From: CAZQNF01 sp964403325
Lineage (GTDB): Bacteria > Patescibacteriota > Patescibacteriia > Magasanikbacterales > GWA2-37-8
Assembly: GCA_964403325.1 (NCBI GenBank)
Contig: CAYOFO010000007.1
Location: 1-36,163, forward strand
Length of the DNA: 36,163 bases
Direction: 5' to 3'
Position 1 is the first letter of the stretch. Every line of letters starts with the position of its first letter. The notes beneath the pieces were generated by a model. It saw only the letters and a list, made by a program, of their open reading frames with translations. It made no database searches and had not been told where the DNA came from. Of the stretch, positions 24,654 to 32,369 are shown in pieces. A program made the position numbers and the translations under genes.

Positions 24654-25400
24654 ATGATTTTATACAAAAAAACCTTCATTATTTCTATTATAACAATTTT
24701 GCTTATTTTAGCTGCTGCGTATGGGTTTATGCTCTATAAAATCGCTGATCCGTTTGGTTTGCCAATTCCGGCTCAAACAACTCAGCCATTTGTAACCACT
24801 GTTGAAAAACAAGGAAATAAACTCATGGTCAAACGATCTGGCGCTGATTTGGTAAGTATTCCAACCGCAAGTTATTTTAATAATGCCAGTGTGTTGCTCG
24901 AAACTTCCAGTTCGGTTTATGTTGGCGGGTATTATGAGGCTGGTGAAGAAGGGTATAATTTGTTTGGGACGCGCTATTCGCCGGTATTTGAGATTAATCT
25001 CGCGACGAAAAAAATAAAAACGTTTACGCGTGATAGCAGTTCGCTGGTTAATCTTTCCGGTGACGCCCAGTGGTTTGTGTGGCTAAGTTTTGCTGACCAA
25101 AAACATTCTTTGGTATTAGAGAATATTGTTTCAGGGCAAGAAGTTATATTGCCGATTGAAAATGGTTATACCCAAGCCGGGGATGTCTTTTTTTCGCCGG
25201 ATAATACCAAATTTGCATACGCAGCCGCAGTTGGGTTTCCAGGGAAAGAATCCGGAACAGTATATAGTGTTGATGTGGCTACACAAAAAACTCAGGTGAT
25301 CAAAAAAACTTCTGAAACTGGTACGTTTTTTCGGGTATTGCGTTGGAAAAATGATAGGGATATATATTATGATTTATTCACCCCTTATCCGACTAAATAG
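24654..25400 (+). CDS. Membrane-anchored beta-propeller-like protein
   Basis: The 248-aa protein has an N-terminal anchor (about residues 4-28: basic residues, then FIISIITILLILAAAYGFML) and an extracytoplasmic domain. The domain has TolB/PD40-like blades: SGDAQWFVWLSFADQKHSLVL, then FSPDNTKFAYAAA and VYSVDVATQKTQVI, i.e. the pattern (S/N)xDxxxhhahhs with strand pairs. It is too short for a full propeller by itself. The ATG at 24654 is chosen because it lies just behind a clear promoter; the earlier in-frame starts (from 24597) precede the -10 box. It is encoded together with the vWA gene 46 bases downstream, in a block that separates topA from dprA. Confidence 0.7.
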   Translation: MILYKKTFIISIITILLILAAAYGFMLYKIADPFGLPIPAQTTQPFVTTVEKQGNKLMVKRSGADLVSIPTASYFNNASVLLETSSSVYVGGYYEAGEEGYNLFGTRYSPVFEINLATKKIKTFTRDSSSLVNLSGDAQWFVWLSFADQKHSLVLENIVSGQEVILPIENGYTQAGDVFFSPDNTKFAYAAAVGFPGKESGTVYSVDVATQKTQVIKKTSETGTFFRVLRWKNDRDIYYDLFTPYPTK

Positions 25401-25446
25401 GGTAGAATTTATTAAGATAATACGTTAATTAATATTTGTTAAATTT

Positions 25447-27321
25447 ATGAGATCAGAAGCTGGTTTGGGTTTAGCACAAGAAATGGATAAAAGAATTACG
25501 GAGACGAATCCTGAAGTGCCTAAAGTTGATTTTTTTAAGTCTAATATGTCAGCCCTTCGAGGAGTAATGGCTGGTTTAGGCTTACTCGTAGCAGCAGATA
25601 CGGGGGTAGCGGAAGCTCGGCATCGTCATGCACCAACTCATAATCAATTGAATGTGAAAGGTCAGTCTGAAGCAGGTGTAAAAGATACCCCTAAGGCTAT
25701 AAATACTGAAATTGCTAAACCCTCTTTTTCTCTTGCGGTTGATTCAAGCTTGCAGCCCGGGGAAAGTACGTCTCAATGGGGTGTAGAACCAACCTGGTTT
25801 TATAAGGATGGCGAAGGCAAGCAAGTATTTAATCTTTGGTCTTTGTTAACCCCTTTCCAAGTTTTTGAAAGCTGGCAGACCCCCCATCGGGTAGCTGCGC
25901 GTTTTGATATAGTATATAACTATAGTAAAGATTTTGGTACAGGAGAACCATCGGATCCAAACAGCTTTAGTAACGCAAGTAAAGAAATGCAACGAACCTT
26001 ACAAGAGAAAATAAAAAATGAGTTAGCTGGTGTGTTAAGAGGCTTTGAGTGGGGTAAAAAAGTCCATGTTGCACGAAATACAAATACGTTGAAAGGGGTA
26101 AAAGTAACAGGTCTAACAGTGCAGGGTTTTAGTTCTGCTGAATCTACTGTGTCTGGCCCAAGTTCATTTCTTCCGGGAAAAATCAATGAAGAAAATATTG
26201 GTTTAGCGAAACTGCGAGCCGAAAGTGCAGCGCCGAGCGTGAGACAAGCTTTAAAAGAAGTTGGTTTGCCAAATGATGATGTGCCACTTAATGAATTGCC
26301 TGCTCAAGAAGTTCAGTTTACTAAAGAAGAATTAACACGTCTCGCAGCATTAAGTCTAGAAAATTATCCAAATACTGTGTCTGGAGATGACAATAGTCGA
26401 ATTTTTCGTCTTCTCGTAGATTATAATCAGGGTCATTTATCTGGAGCGGCTAAAGAAGAGTTGGATAAAATAGTTGGTTCAAAAAGAAAAGTAAGTATCC
26501 AGATCTCAATGGAAGGCAAAAAACCCGAAACAATAGTTGTTCCCATTCCTTGGTTAATACTTTTACCTTTGTTATTTCCGTTCTTAAGAAGGAGAAAAGA
26601 GAAGCGGGAAAAGAATTCATTTGGTTTTTTTGTAGAAAAAGAAATGACACCAGGATCTTATATAGTTATAGTCGATAGGTCGTCTTCGATGGAAGGGAGG
26701 CGTACCATGCTCGCGGAAAATTACTTTTCTAAACTTGTAGGGGAGGTTAATGGTAAAAAAATAGGTTTAGGCTGGATGGTTTTTGGTGATAAGGTCCATC
26801 ATACTTCTGGTGGAAAAGTTAAAGAGAAAAACAAAAAAGTATCCTTTGAGGAAATAATGGAGGAGTTCAAAGCAGCTCCTCAAGTTATGGGTGGAACAAA
26901 CTTTAAAAATCCTCTGCAAAGTGCATTGGAATGGATTAAAGATAGTAAAATAAAAAAACCTAAAATCATTTTTATTACAGATGGTGAGTCGGATTTAGAC
27001 AATCAATTTATTGACCAATTTTTACAAACCAAAAAAGATTTGGGTTTTCAAACTTTGTTAGCTTGGTGTGATTTGCCAAATTCCCAAGCGTCAATTACAA
27101 GAGTTTTTGATAATCAAGTTGATCTCACGGGTAATTATGAAGAAGTTTTGAGGCAAGAAAGAGCGCAGAGAGAAAAAGCTAGAGAACAAGACGAAAAAGA
27201 AAGAGAGGCACGGCGCCAAAAAGATGAGAGAGAAAGATTAGAAATAAGGGAAAGAGACCAACAGGAAAGAGCTAAAATAAGGGAAGAGGAAAGAACGAGG
27301 CTGAGGAAGAATAAGAAATAA
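25447..27321 (+). CDS. Transmembrane protein: OmpA-like domain, helix, vWA domain, charged tail
   Basis: The 624-aa product has a hydrophobic N-terminal segment (38-55, ending in AEA as for a signal peptide), a long predicted extracytoplasmic part (57-363), one strong transmembrane helix (364-380, followed by RRRKEKR) and a cytoplasmic part. Within the outer part, about residues 150-275 recall OmpA/MotB-type domains: FDIVYNYSKDF, a helix, VTGLTVQGFSSAES, then ENIGLAKLRAESAAPSVRQAL (compare N..LS..RA..V...L). The cytoplasmic part is a von Willebrand A domain with a full MIDAS: D410-x-S412-x-S414, T484 in GGTNF, D512 in ITDGES. The last 60 residues are a highly charged coiled coil. A role linking wall or envelope to a cytoplasmic metal-dependent binder is inference. 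Codon use looks more AT-rich than in neighbouring core genes. Confidence 0.78.
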   Translation: MRSEAGLGLAQEMDKRITETNPEVPKVDFFKSNMSALRGVMAGLGLLVAADTGVAEARHRHAPTHNQLNVKGQSEAGVKDTPKAINTEIAKPSFSLAVDSSLQPGESTSQWGVEPTWFYKDGEGKQVFNLWSLLTPFQVFESWQTPHRVAARFDIVYNYSKDFGTGEPSDPNSFSNASKEMQRTLQEKIKNELAGVLRGFEWGKKVHVARNTNTLKGVKVTGLTVQGFSSAESTVSGPSSFLPGKINEENIGLAKLRAESAAPSVRQALKEVGLPNDDVPLNELPAQEVQFTKEELTRLAALSLENYPNTVSGDDNSRIFRLLVDYNQGHLSGAAKEELDKIVGSKRKVSIQISMEGKKPETIVVPIPWLILLPLLFPFLRRRKEKREKNSFGFFVEKEMTPGSYIVIVDRSSSMEGRRTMLAENYFSKLVGEVNGKKIGLGWMVFGDKVHHTSGGKVKEKNKKVSFEEIMEEFKAAPQVMGGTNFKNPLQSALEWIKDSKIKKPKIIFITDGESDLDNQFIDQFLQTKKDLGFQTLLAWCDLPNSQASITRVFDNQVDLTGNYEEVLRQERAQREKAREQDEKEREARRQKDERERLEIRERDQQERAKIREEERTRLRKNKK

Positions 27322-27323
27322 AC

Positions 27324-28400
27324 TTATTTTTTAACATACATCATATTACCGAGATTTTTTACCAGACCTTTCATTTCCATAAGAGTAAGGGTGCCCATGA
27401 GCTGGCCCATTTCCAGGTGGGTGAGTTTGAGCAACATATCGATATGCCGGGGTTCGCTCGAAAGGTGTTGTAGAATTATCTCTTCAAGAGTATTGGTGGG
27501 CAGTAATTCTTTATTTTTTTGCGCAGCTTGTAATTGATGGATATTGAAAATATCAAAAACATCTTGAGCGCAGGTTATCAGGTGGGCGCCTTGTTTGAGC
27601 AGCTGGTTGTTGCCACGGCCATTTTCGGTAGTAATGGGGTGGGGCACAGCCAATACTTCCCGGTTGTAGTCAAGAGCTGCGCGGGCGGTAATAAGGGAAC
27701 CGGATTTTTCCGGGGCTTCGATAACGAGTGTGCCAAGGGTAAGACCGGCAATAATGCGGTTGCGTTCCGGGAAAGAATAAGCGGTTGATTTAAAGCCCGG
27801 CGGATATTCGCTTAGGATGGCTCCACCGGCTGCAATAATATCTTGCGCGAGGCGCAAGTGGCTGGAAGGATAAATATGCGCGTCGTCAATGCCGGAGCCA
27901 AGGACGGCGATAGTCTTTCCTTTAGCATTCAGCGTAGTTTGATGGGCGAGGCTATCGACACCAAGCGCGAGGCCGCTTACGATAGTGAGGTGAGGCACGA
28001 GTTCGGTGGTGAGAGATTCGGTGATCTGTTTTCCGTAAGAAGTTGGCTCGCGTGTTCCAACCAGGGCAAGGGAAGGATTTTGTAAAGCACTGAGCGAACC
28101 ACGGAAAAATAAAACCAAGGGAGCGTCCGGAATTTGCCTTAAAAGTTCCGGATAATTTTTGTCATCAAGAGTAGTGGTATTTATTTTCGATTGGGATAAA
28201 TTATCAATAATTTTTTCAGGTGAATTTTGACTGCGCCAGGTACTCAATTCAAGAGCGGTTTTTTCGTCCAAACCACTTTTTATAAGTTCGGGTACGCTGG
28301 TGTGCCAGATGGCTTCGGAGCTACCCAGAGTAGCTCGCAGTTTTTTATGGCGAGCCGTAGTCATTTTAGGAGTATGAGCGACGATGGCGGCGTAATCCAT
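27324..28400 (-). CDS. dprA: DNA-processing protein DprA
   Basis: Binds incoming single-stranded DNA and loads RecA during natural transformation. The 358-aa length is standard. The Rossmann-like core shows LVGTRE (113-118), SGLALGVDSLAH (142-153), VLGSGID (166-172), PERNRIIAGL (211-220), KSGSLITARAA (232-242) and NNQLLKQGA (264-272). An N-terminal HhH-like region and a C-terminal winged-helix-like segment (about 300-358) flank it. It follows pth with 9 bases between them, probably one transcript. The usual partner topA lies further along the same strand but is separated by the 24,069-27,321 block. Its stop is 2 bases from that of the convergent vWA gene. Confidence 0.95.
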   Translation of the reverse strand: MDYAAIVAHTPKMTTARHKKLRATLGSSEAIWHTSVPELIKSGLDEKTALELSTWRSQNSPEKIIDNLSQSKINTTTLDDKNYPELLRQIPDAPLVLFFRGSLSALQNPSLALVGTREPTSYGKQITESLTTELVPHLTIVSGLALGVDSLAHQTTLNAKGKTIAVLGSGIDDAHIYPSSHLRLAQDIIAAGGAILSEYPPGFKSTAYSFPERNRIIAGLTLGTLVIEAPEKSGSLITARAALDYNREVLAVPHPITTENGRGNNQLLKQGAHLITCAQDVFDIFNIHQLQAAQKNKELLPTNTLEEIILQHLSSEPRHIDMLLKLTHLEMGQLMGTLTLMEMKGLVKNLGNMMYVKK

Positions 28401-28409
28401 GGAGCAAAA

Positions 28410-28943
28410 CTAGGTATCTAAAAATTGTGGCAGCTCGCTGAGTGCATGAGCGAAGGTTTCTTGCAACAAAAACATTTCGTCTTTGGTGAATGTGTCGAGC
28501 ACGAATTGCGGAGTATTGTCTATTTTTTTGTCTTTTGGAGCAATACCGAGGCGTAGCCGCAAAAAATCTTGGCTGCCCAGGTGAGAAATAATAGAGCGTA
28601 CGCCATTGTGCCCGGCTGGCCCGCGATTGGTTTGCAGACGCAGTTCTCCAATGGGGATGTCTTTGTCGTCATGAACTACGAGCACGTCTTTGAGAGTGAG
28701 TTTGTAAAAATCCATGAGGCTGCGTACGCTCATGCCGGATTCATTCATGAAGGTTTGCGGGTTGGCGAGAATAATATTGGTGCGGTCGTATTTAAACTGT
28801 GCAATATGTGCGAGAAATTTTGGCTGGTCTGTAAAATTGGCTTCATTTTTGTGTGCGAGCCAGGCATTAAATAAAAATCCGGCGTTGTGGCGAGTGACTT
28901 CGTATTTTTTTCCCGGGTTGCCGAGGCCGATGATGAGTTTCAT
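28410..28943 (-). CDS. pth: Peptidyl-tRNA hydrolase
   Basis: Releases tRNA from drop-off peptidyl-tRNA in the cytoplasm. The 177-aa product has GLGNPGKKYEVTRHNAGF with catalytic H19, N67 in QTFMNESG, D92 in VVHDDKDIP and the GPAGHNGVRSI loop, all in the expected order. A promoter is visible 23 bases upstream (28967-28995). dprA follows 9 bases downstream. Confidence 0.97.
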   Translation of the reverse strand: MKLIIGLGNPGKKYEVTRHNAGFLFNAWLAHKNEANFTDQPKFLAHIAQFKYDRTNIILANPQTFMNESGMSVRSLMDFYKLTLKDVLVVHDDKDIPIGELRLQTNRGPAGHNGVRSIISHLGSQDFLRLRLGIAPKDKKIDNTPQFVLDTFTKDEMFLLQETFAHALSELPQFLDT

Positions 28944-28966
28944 AGGGAGAATTTATAATAGGGACT

Positions 28967-28995
28967 AGGATAAGTGAGCTCGTTAAAAGTGTCAA
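28967..28995 (-). promoter_or_regulatory. Promoter of pth-dprA
   Basis: Minus strand: TTGACA (28990-28995), 17-base spacer, TATCCT (28967-28972), 23 bases before the pth ATG. Confidence 0.65.
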
Positions 28996-29053
28996 ATTAA
29001 GGTATCATTTTTAAGATAAATTTTATTTAAAATTATTAAGTACGCTAGGTGTT

Positions 29054-29084
29054 TTGACAGCAAGCTGAATGTAAGGGTTATAAT
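29054..29084 (+). promoter_or_regulatory. Promoter without a following ORF
   Basis: Consensus TTGACA (29054-29059) and consensus TATAAT (29079-29084) with a 19-base spacer (18 if TTATAA is the -10). It points into a non-coding segment that ends at the terminator at 29222-29250. Confidence 0.6.
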
Positions 29085-29090
29085 GGTGTA

Positions 29091-29258
29091 ATAAAGATTT
29101 TGCAAAAAGATTTACTTCTTGCTTTAGCGATTTGTAAATCCTGCAGAAGATCGCAATTTACTAAGGAGGGCTTTTTCAGCTTTTAGTTTTTATCACTCGT
29201 CGATAATTTTTAAATTTTGATAAAACCCAGCTTATGATGAGCTGGGTTTTTGTTTTAG
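29091..29258 (+). ncRNA. Candidate small RNA between pth and der
   Basis: The 311-base gap 28944-29254 holds no ORF. On the plus strand a consensus promoter (29054-29084) is followed by about 165 bases and a strong terminator. The predicted RNA contains GATTTAC (about 29109), GTAAATC (about 29136) and ATTTAC (about 29156), so the middle element could pair with either neighbour, a layout seen in switching RNAs. GCGAT / ATCGC and CTTCTTGC / GCAGAAG pairings overlap the same segment, and an AAGGAGGG purine run follows at 29163. It does not match RNase P RNA, tmRNA, SRP RNA or 6S RNA by eye. It could also be only a palindrome-rich spacer. Confidence 0.45.
29222..29250. terminator. Bidirectional intrinsic terminator
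   Basis: 11-bp stem AAAACCCAGCT / AGCTGGGTTTT, loop TATGATG, T-run on the plus strand and a weaker T-rich run on the minus strand. It can end the candidate RNA (+) and the lcp-der transcript (-). Confidence 0.85.
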
Positions 29259-30643
29259 ACAATAACTTTAATTTCTTTGCGCATTTTGGTGAGTTTAATA
29301 ACAATGGGCGCAGCGAAAAAAGGGAATTGTTTGCGCAGTTGATTTTCAATGAAGTGCACGTAGGAAATGTGTAGGGAAGTATTGGATTTGATGAACATTT
29401 CGAAAATTGGTGGGGCACTATTAATTTGCGTAAAGCCCATGATTTTAGGGTGACGTACGCCTTTACCGCGGGTTGGTAAGTGGCGTTTTACCACACCTTT
29501 CATAAACTCGCGCAACGCCTCATCGCCCACTACAGTTTGGCGTTCGGTCCAAGCTTGGAAGATGAGTGGAAAAATTTGGTGGACACGATAGCTGGTTTTG
29601 GCGCTTACAAACACAATCGGACAAAAATCCAGGTGTGGGAATTTTTTGTAAATTTTTTCTTTGACATCGTTGCGGAAACTGTCGTCGTTATCCTCGGCCA
29701 AGTCCCATTTGTTGACCACGATGATAACGCTTTTGGTGCTTTCGCGTAAAAGCCCGGCGAGTTGTTGGTCTTGGTCGGAAATAGCTTCATTGGCGTCAAG
29801 GACCAGCAGTACAATGTCGGCTCGTTTAATGATTTCAATACTTTTGCCAATGCCGATACGTTCGAGTTCGCCGGACACGCGAGTTTTACGGCGAATTCCA
29901 GCGGTATCGATAAATAACACATGCTGGCCTTCGGCTTCCACCAAGGTATCATGCGGCTCTCGGGTAGTGTGCGGCATGTCACTGACAATAACCCGTTCTT
30001 CGCCGATAAGTTGGTTAAAGAGAGAAGATTTGCCGACATTGGGTTTGCCCATGAGGGCTACTTTAATAGGTTGAAATTCTTCTTTTTCAGCTGGATTTTT
30101 TTTGCATTTTTGGAGGCAATCATAAATCTGGTCGAGGAAATCACCGATGTTGCGACCATTGGCAGCGGAAACCGGGAGAGGTTGGCCAAAGCCCAGACTC
30201 AACCAGGTTTTTTCTTGGCTTTTGGCTTCAAAAGTTTTGGTGTCAGCCTTATTAGCAATGAGCAGAATAGGTTTGAGTTTGCGGATTTTCATGAGTCGTT
30301 TGGCCAGTTCACGCTCTTGGGGCAAGAGGCCATTTTGAGCATCAACCACCAGTACAATCACATCCGCTTCTTTGATAGCGAGTTCGGTTTGGCGGATAAT
30401 CTGTTCTTCGAGCGGTACATCTTCGTCAAAAGTAAGTCCGCCGGTATCAACGAGAACAAAATTTTCACCGCGCCAGATGGGGGTGGCCACGTTCCGGGTG
30501 CGAGTAGTGCCGGGAATATCGGAAACAATGGCTTGACGACTATCGGTAATGCGATTGAAGAGGGAAGATTTTCCAACATTAACACGACCAACGAGCGCGA
30601 CGACGGGAAGGTGGTGGGGAATAATAAGAGCGGGTGTTGCCAT
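29255..30643 (-). CDS. der: Ribosome biogenesis GTPase Der (EngA)
   Basis: Double GTPase needed for 50S subunit assembly. The 462-aa protein has two G domains and a C-terminal KH-like domain. The first has GRVNVGKSS (19-27), PGTTR (44-48), DTGG (66-69) and NKAD (131-134); the second has GKPNVGKSS (199-207), DTAG (246-249) and NKWD (311-314). In the second domain the switch-I segment reads MPHTTREPHD where most family members have GTTRD, so the Gly before TT is replaced by His. It starts 11 bases behind the stop of the LCP gene, on one transcript with it, and ends just before the shared terminator. Confidence 0.96.
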   Translation of the reverse strand: MATPALIIPHHLPVVALVGRVNVGKSSLFNRITDSRQAIVSDIPGTTRTRNVATPIWRGENFVLVDTGGLTFDEDVPLEEQIIRQTELAIKEADVIVLVVDAQNGLLPQERELAKRLMKIRKLKPILLIANKADTKTFEAKSQEKTWLSLGFGQPLPVSAANGRNIGDFLDQIYDCLQKCKKNPAEKEEFQPIKVALMGKPNVGKSSLFNQLIGEERVIVSDMPHTTREPHDTLVEAEGQHVLFIDTAGIRRKTRVSGELERIGIGKSIEIIKRADIVLLVLDANEAISDQDQQLAGLLRESTKSVIIVVNKWDLAEDNDDSFRNDVKEKIYKKFPHLDFCPIVFVSAKTSYRVHQIFPLIFQAWTERQTVVGDEALREFMKGVVKRHLPTRGKGVRHPKIMGFTQINSAPPIFEMFIKSNTSLHISYVHFIENQLRKQFPFFAAPIVIKLTKMRKEIKVIV

Positions 30644-30654
30644 ACGGTAAAAGG

Positions 30655-32172
30655 TTAAAGGTGAGTATCATCACCCAAAATAATAATGATTTGTGGTAAA
30701 GGGGTACTGGTCGGAGTTTTTAACCAGGCGGGAAGTATGTTTGAGGGCGTGGCTGTAATAATAGGACTGATTTTTTGTAGAGTGGTAGCATTGATATTCG
30801 TGGTGGTAAAGATAGCGGTAGTGGGTATGGGGCGAGTAGGGCTATTCCCGGTAGACGCGACAGGTAAGCCGGCTTGTTCAAGTTTATCGGCAATTTTTTT
30901 GGCGAGCCCAACCTGCCAGGTACCGTTTAAAACTTGGATGCTGTACGTGGCGGTAGGTATGGATGGGTTGACTGGAGGAGTATTCGTAGTAGCGGGTAAG
31001 GCTAAAGAGGGTTCGGTAGTTGTTGTGGGGTGGGGAGAGAGGGGGGTAGGTAAAGTGGTGGAAGGGCTAAAAATGTTTTGGATTACGGAATTGATGGCGG
31101 TAAAATTGCCGCTTTTGGGACCGAGGAGGTAAGCGCCGTTGGTGCCAATTGAGCCGGCTAGAAAGTTTTGTGGTGAGTCATCAAGAGTAAAATTGCGAAC
31201 ATTTTTGGACATAGTCCGAGCAAAATTACTGAGGTAGAGCATTTGATCGAGCTGTAAATTGGTGTTGATATGGCTTGAGAGAGAGGAAAGAATTTTTTGT
31301 AAGGTGAGAGGGTTCGAGTACACTTCAGCGGATAGGATTTTTTCTTTGAGGGCGGTAATGATTTGTTGTTGGCGGCGTGAGCGAGCAAAATCCGACCCTT
31401 CGCCGTTGTTGCCATGGCGAGAACGTGAATAGATAAGCGCGGTTCGTCCGTCCATATGTTGCCAACCGGCTGTAAAATTCGCTTTTAAATAGCGACAAGG
31501 ACTGCTTTCGGTCTCACCTACGCAGACTGGTCCGAGCGTTTTTTCACCGTTTGGATATTCGTAGTCATTAAAGGATCGTTCAACATTGATATCTACGCCA
31601 CCCACAGCATCGATAATTTCGGAAAAGGCGGAAAAATCGAGGCGAATATAGTAGGGAATAGAGAGTTCAAAAGTTTTGGCAAAGACGTCGCGGGCGTAAT
31701 CGCCGCCTTGTCCAGGGTTTTTAGCTTCTCCAATAGCGCTGGCATTGTTGATTTTACGGTAACCATAGCCATCTATGCGCACTGTAAGATCACGTGGGAT
31801 GGAGGTGAGGGCTACTTCGCCGGTACTGGGTTTGAGACTCGCGATAATGTTGGTGTCACTGAGGTAGGCGCCATCATGGCCGCTGCCGCCAATGCCCAGG
31901 AGTAATATATTGATACGATCTTCTTTTTGTCCTTCTAAAATATCGTTTGGATGTAGAAGAAAATTGCCAACAGAGCTAAAAAAACCCACTTTTTTGGGTT
32001 GTAAAATCTTGTCTGAAGAGTTATTGGAATGATGGGCGTAGCTAATCCCGGTAATGATGACAACAGCGCTGAAGGCGATGCTGGCTATCATGATCAGGCG
32101 CCATTTTCGTGTTGGCTGCTGGGGTTCTTCAGAATTGAGACGATGCAAAGAATGGATACGATGACGGTACAT
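30655..32172 (-). CDS. LytR-CpsA-Psr family glycopolymer transferase
   Basis: Membrane-anchored enzyme that transfers lipid-linked glycopolymers to peptidoglycan or other surface acceptors. The 505-aa product has a short basic cytoplasmic N-terminus, one transmembrane helix (about 25-45), the LCP domain (about 85-330) with ILLLGIGG, LSDTNIIASL, SIPRDLTVRI, YRKINNAS, DAVGGVDINV and SRSRHGNNGEGSDFARSRRQQQII, a Thr/Pro-rich linker, and a LytR_C domain (about 405-500, TYSIQVLNGTWQVGLAKKIAD). The catalytic Asp and Arg residues are present. A Cys pair (VCVGETESSPC) may form an external disulfide. The ATG at 32172 is chosen because it lies directly behind a promoter; an earlier in-frame start (32208) lies within the -35 box. 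der follows 11 bases downstream. Confidence 0.93.
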   Translation of the reverse strand: MYRHRIHSLHRLNSEEPQQPTRKWRLIMIASIAFSAVVIITGISYAHHSNNSSDKILQPKKVGFFSSVGNFLLHPNDILEGQKEDRINILLLGIGGSGHDGAYLSDTNIIASLKPSTGEVALTSIPRDLTVRIDGYGYRKINNASAIGEAKNPGQGGDYARDVFAKTFELSIPYYIRLDFSAFSEIIDAVGGVDINVERSFNDYEYPNGEKTLGPVCVGETESSPCRYLKANFTAGWQHMDGRTALIYSRSRHGNNGEGSDFARSRRQQQIITALKEKILSAEVYSNPLTLQKILSSLSSHINTNLQLDQMLYLSNFARTMSKNVRNFTLDDSPQNFLAGSIGTNGAYLLGPKSGNFTAINSVIQNIFSPSTTLPTPLSPHPTTTTEPSLALPATTNTPPVNPSIPTATYSIQVLNGTWQVGLAKKIADKLEQAGLPVASTGNSPTRPIPTTAIFTTTNINATTLQKISPIITATPSNILPAWLKTPTSTPLPQIIIILGDDTHL

Positions 32173-32179
32173 GGGTTTG

Positions 32180-32208
32180 ATGATAGCATATATTTTTGGT
32201 ATCGACAA
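32180..32208 (-). promoter_or_regulatory. Promoter of the lcp-der operon, leaderless
   Basis: Minus strand: TTGTCG (32203-32208), 17-base spacer, TATCAT (32180-32185). The ATG at 32172 begins 8 bases after the -10 box, so the transcript would start at or next to the start codon. Confidence 0.6.
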
Positions 32209-32218
32209 TTTTGCTGTA

Positions 32219-32248
32219 TTGCTTGGCCTTCTTAAAGTGTGGTATCCT
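32219..32248 (+). promoter_or_regulatory. Promoter of tRNA-Val
   Basis: TTGCTT (32219-32224), 18-base spacer, TGG-TATCCT (extended -10 at 32243-32248), 24 bases before the tRNA; divergent from the LCP promoter. Confidence 0.5.
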
Positions 32249-32272
32249 TATAAATATTGTGTGCTGTGCCAG

Positions 32273-32346
32273 GGGTTCGTAGCTCAGTTGGTTAGAGCGT
32301 TCGGTTCACATCCGAAAGGTCGGGGGTTCAAATCCCTTCGGACCCA
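32273..32346 (+). tRNA. tRNA-Val (anticodon CAC)
   Basis: 74 bases with a complete cloverleaf: acceptor GGGTTCG / CGGACCC, D arm GCTC / GAGC, anticodon stem TTCGG / CCGAA with loop TTCACAT (anticodon CAC), T loop TTCAAAT. Only CC of the terminal CCA follows the discriminator base, so the end must be added by a nucleotidyltransferase. It lies 23 bases before the next gene's ATG, probably co-transcribed. Confidence 0.96.
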
Positions 32347-32369
32347 CCTTGTCTTTAATTTTTAATCTT

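Noticed and set aside
29921..30658. 245-aa plus-strand frame opposite der
   Set aside because: Lies wholly antisense to a gene with all GTPase motifs; no start signals or family resemblance.
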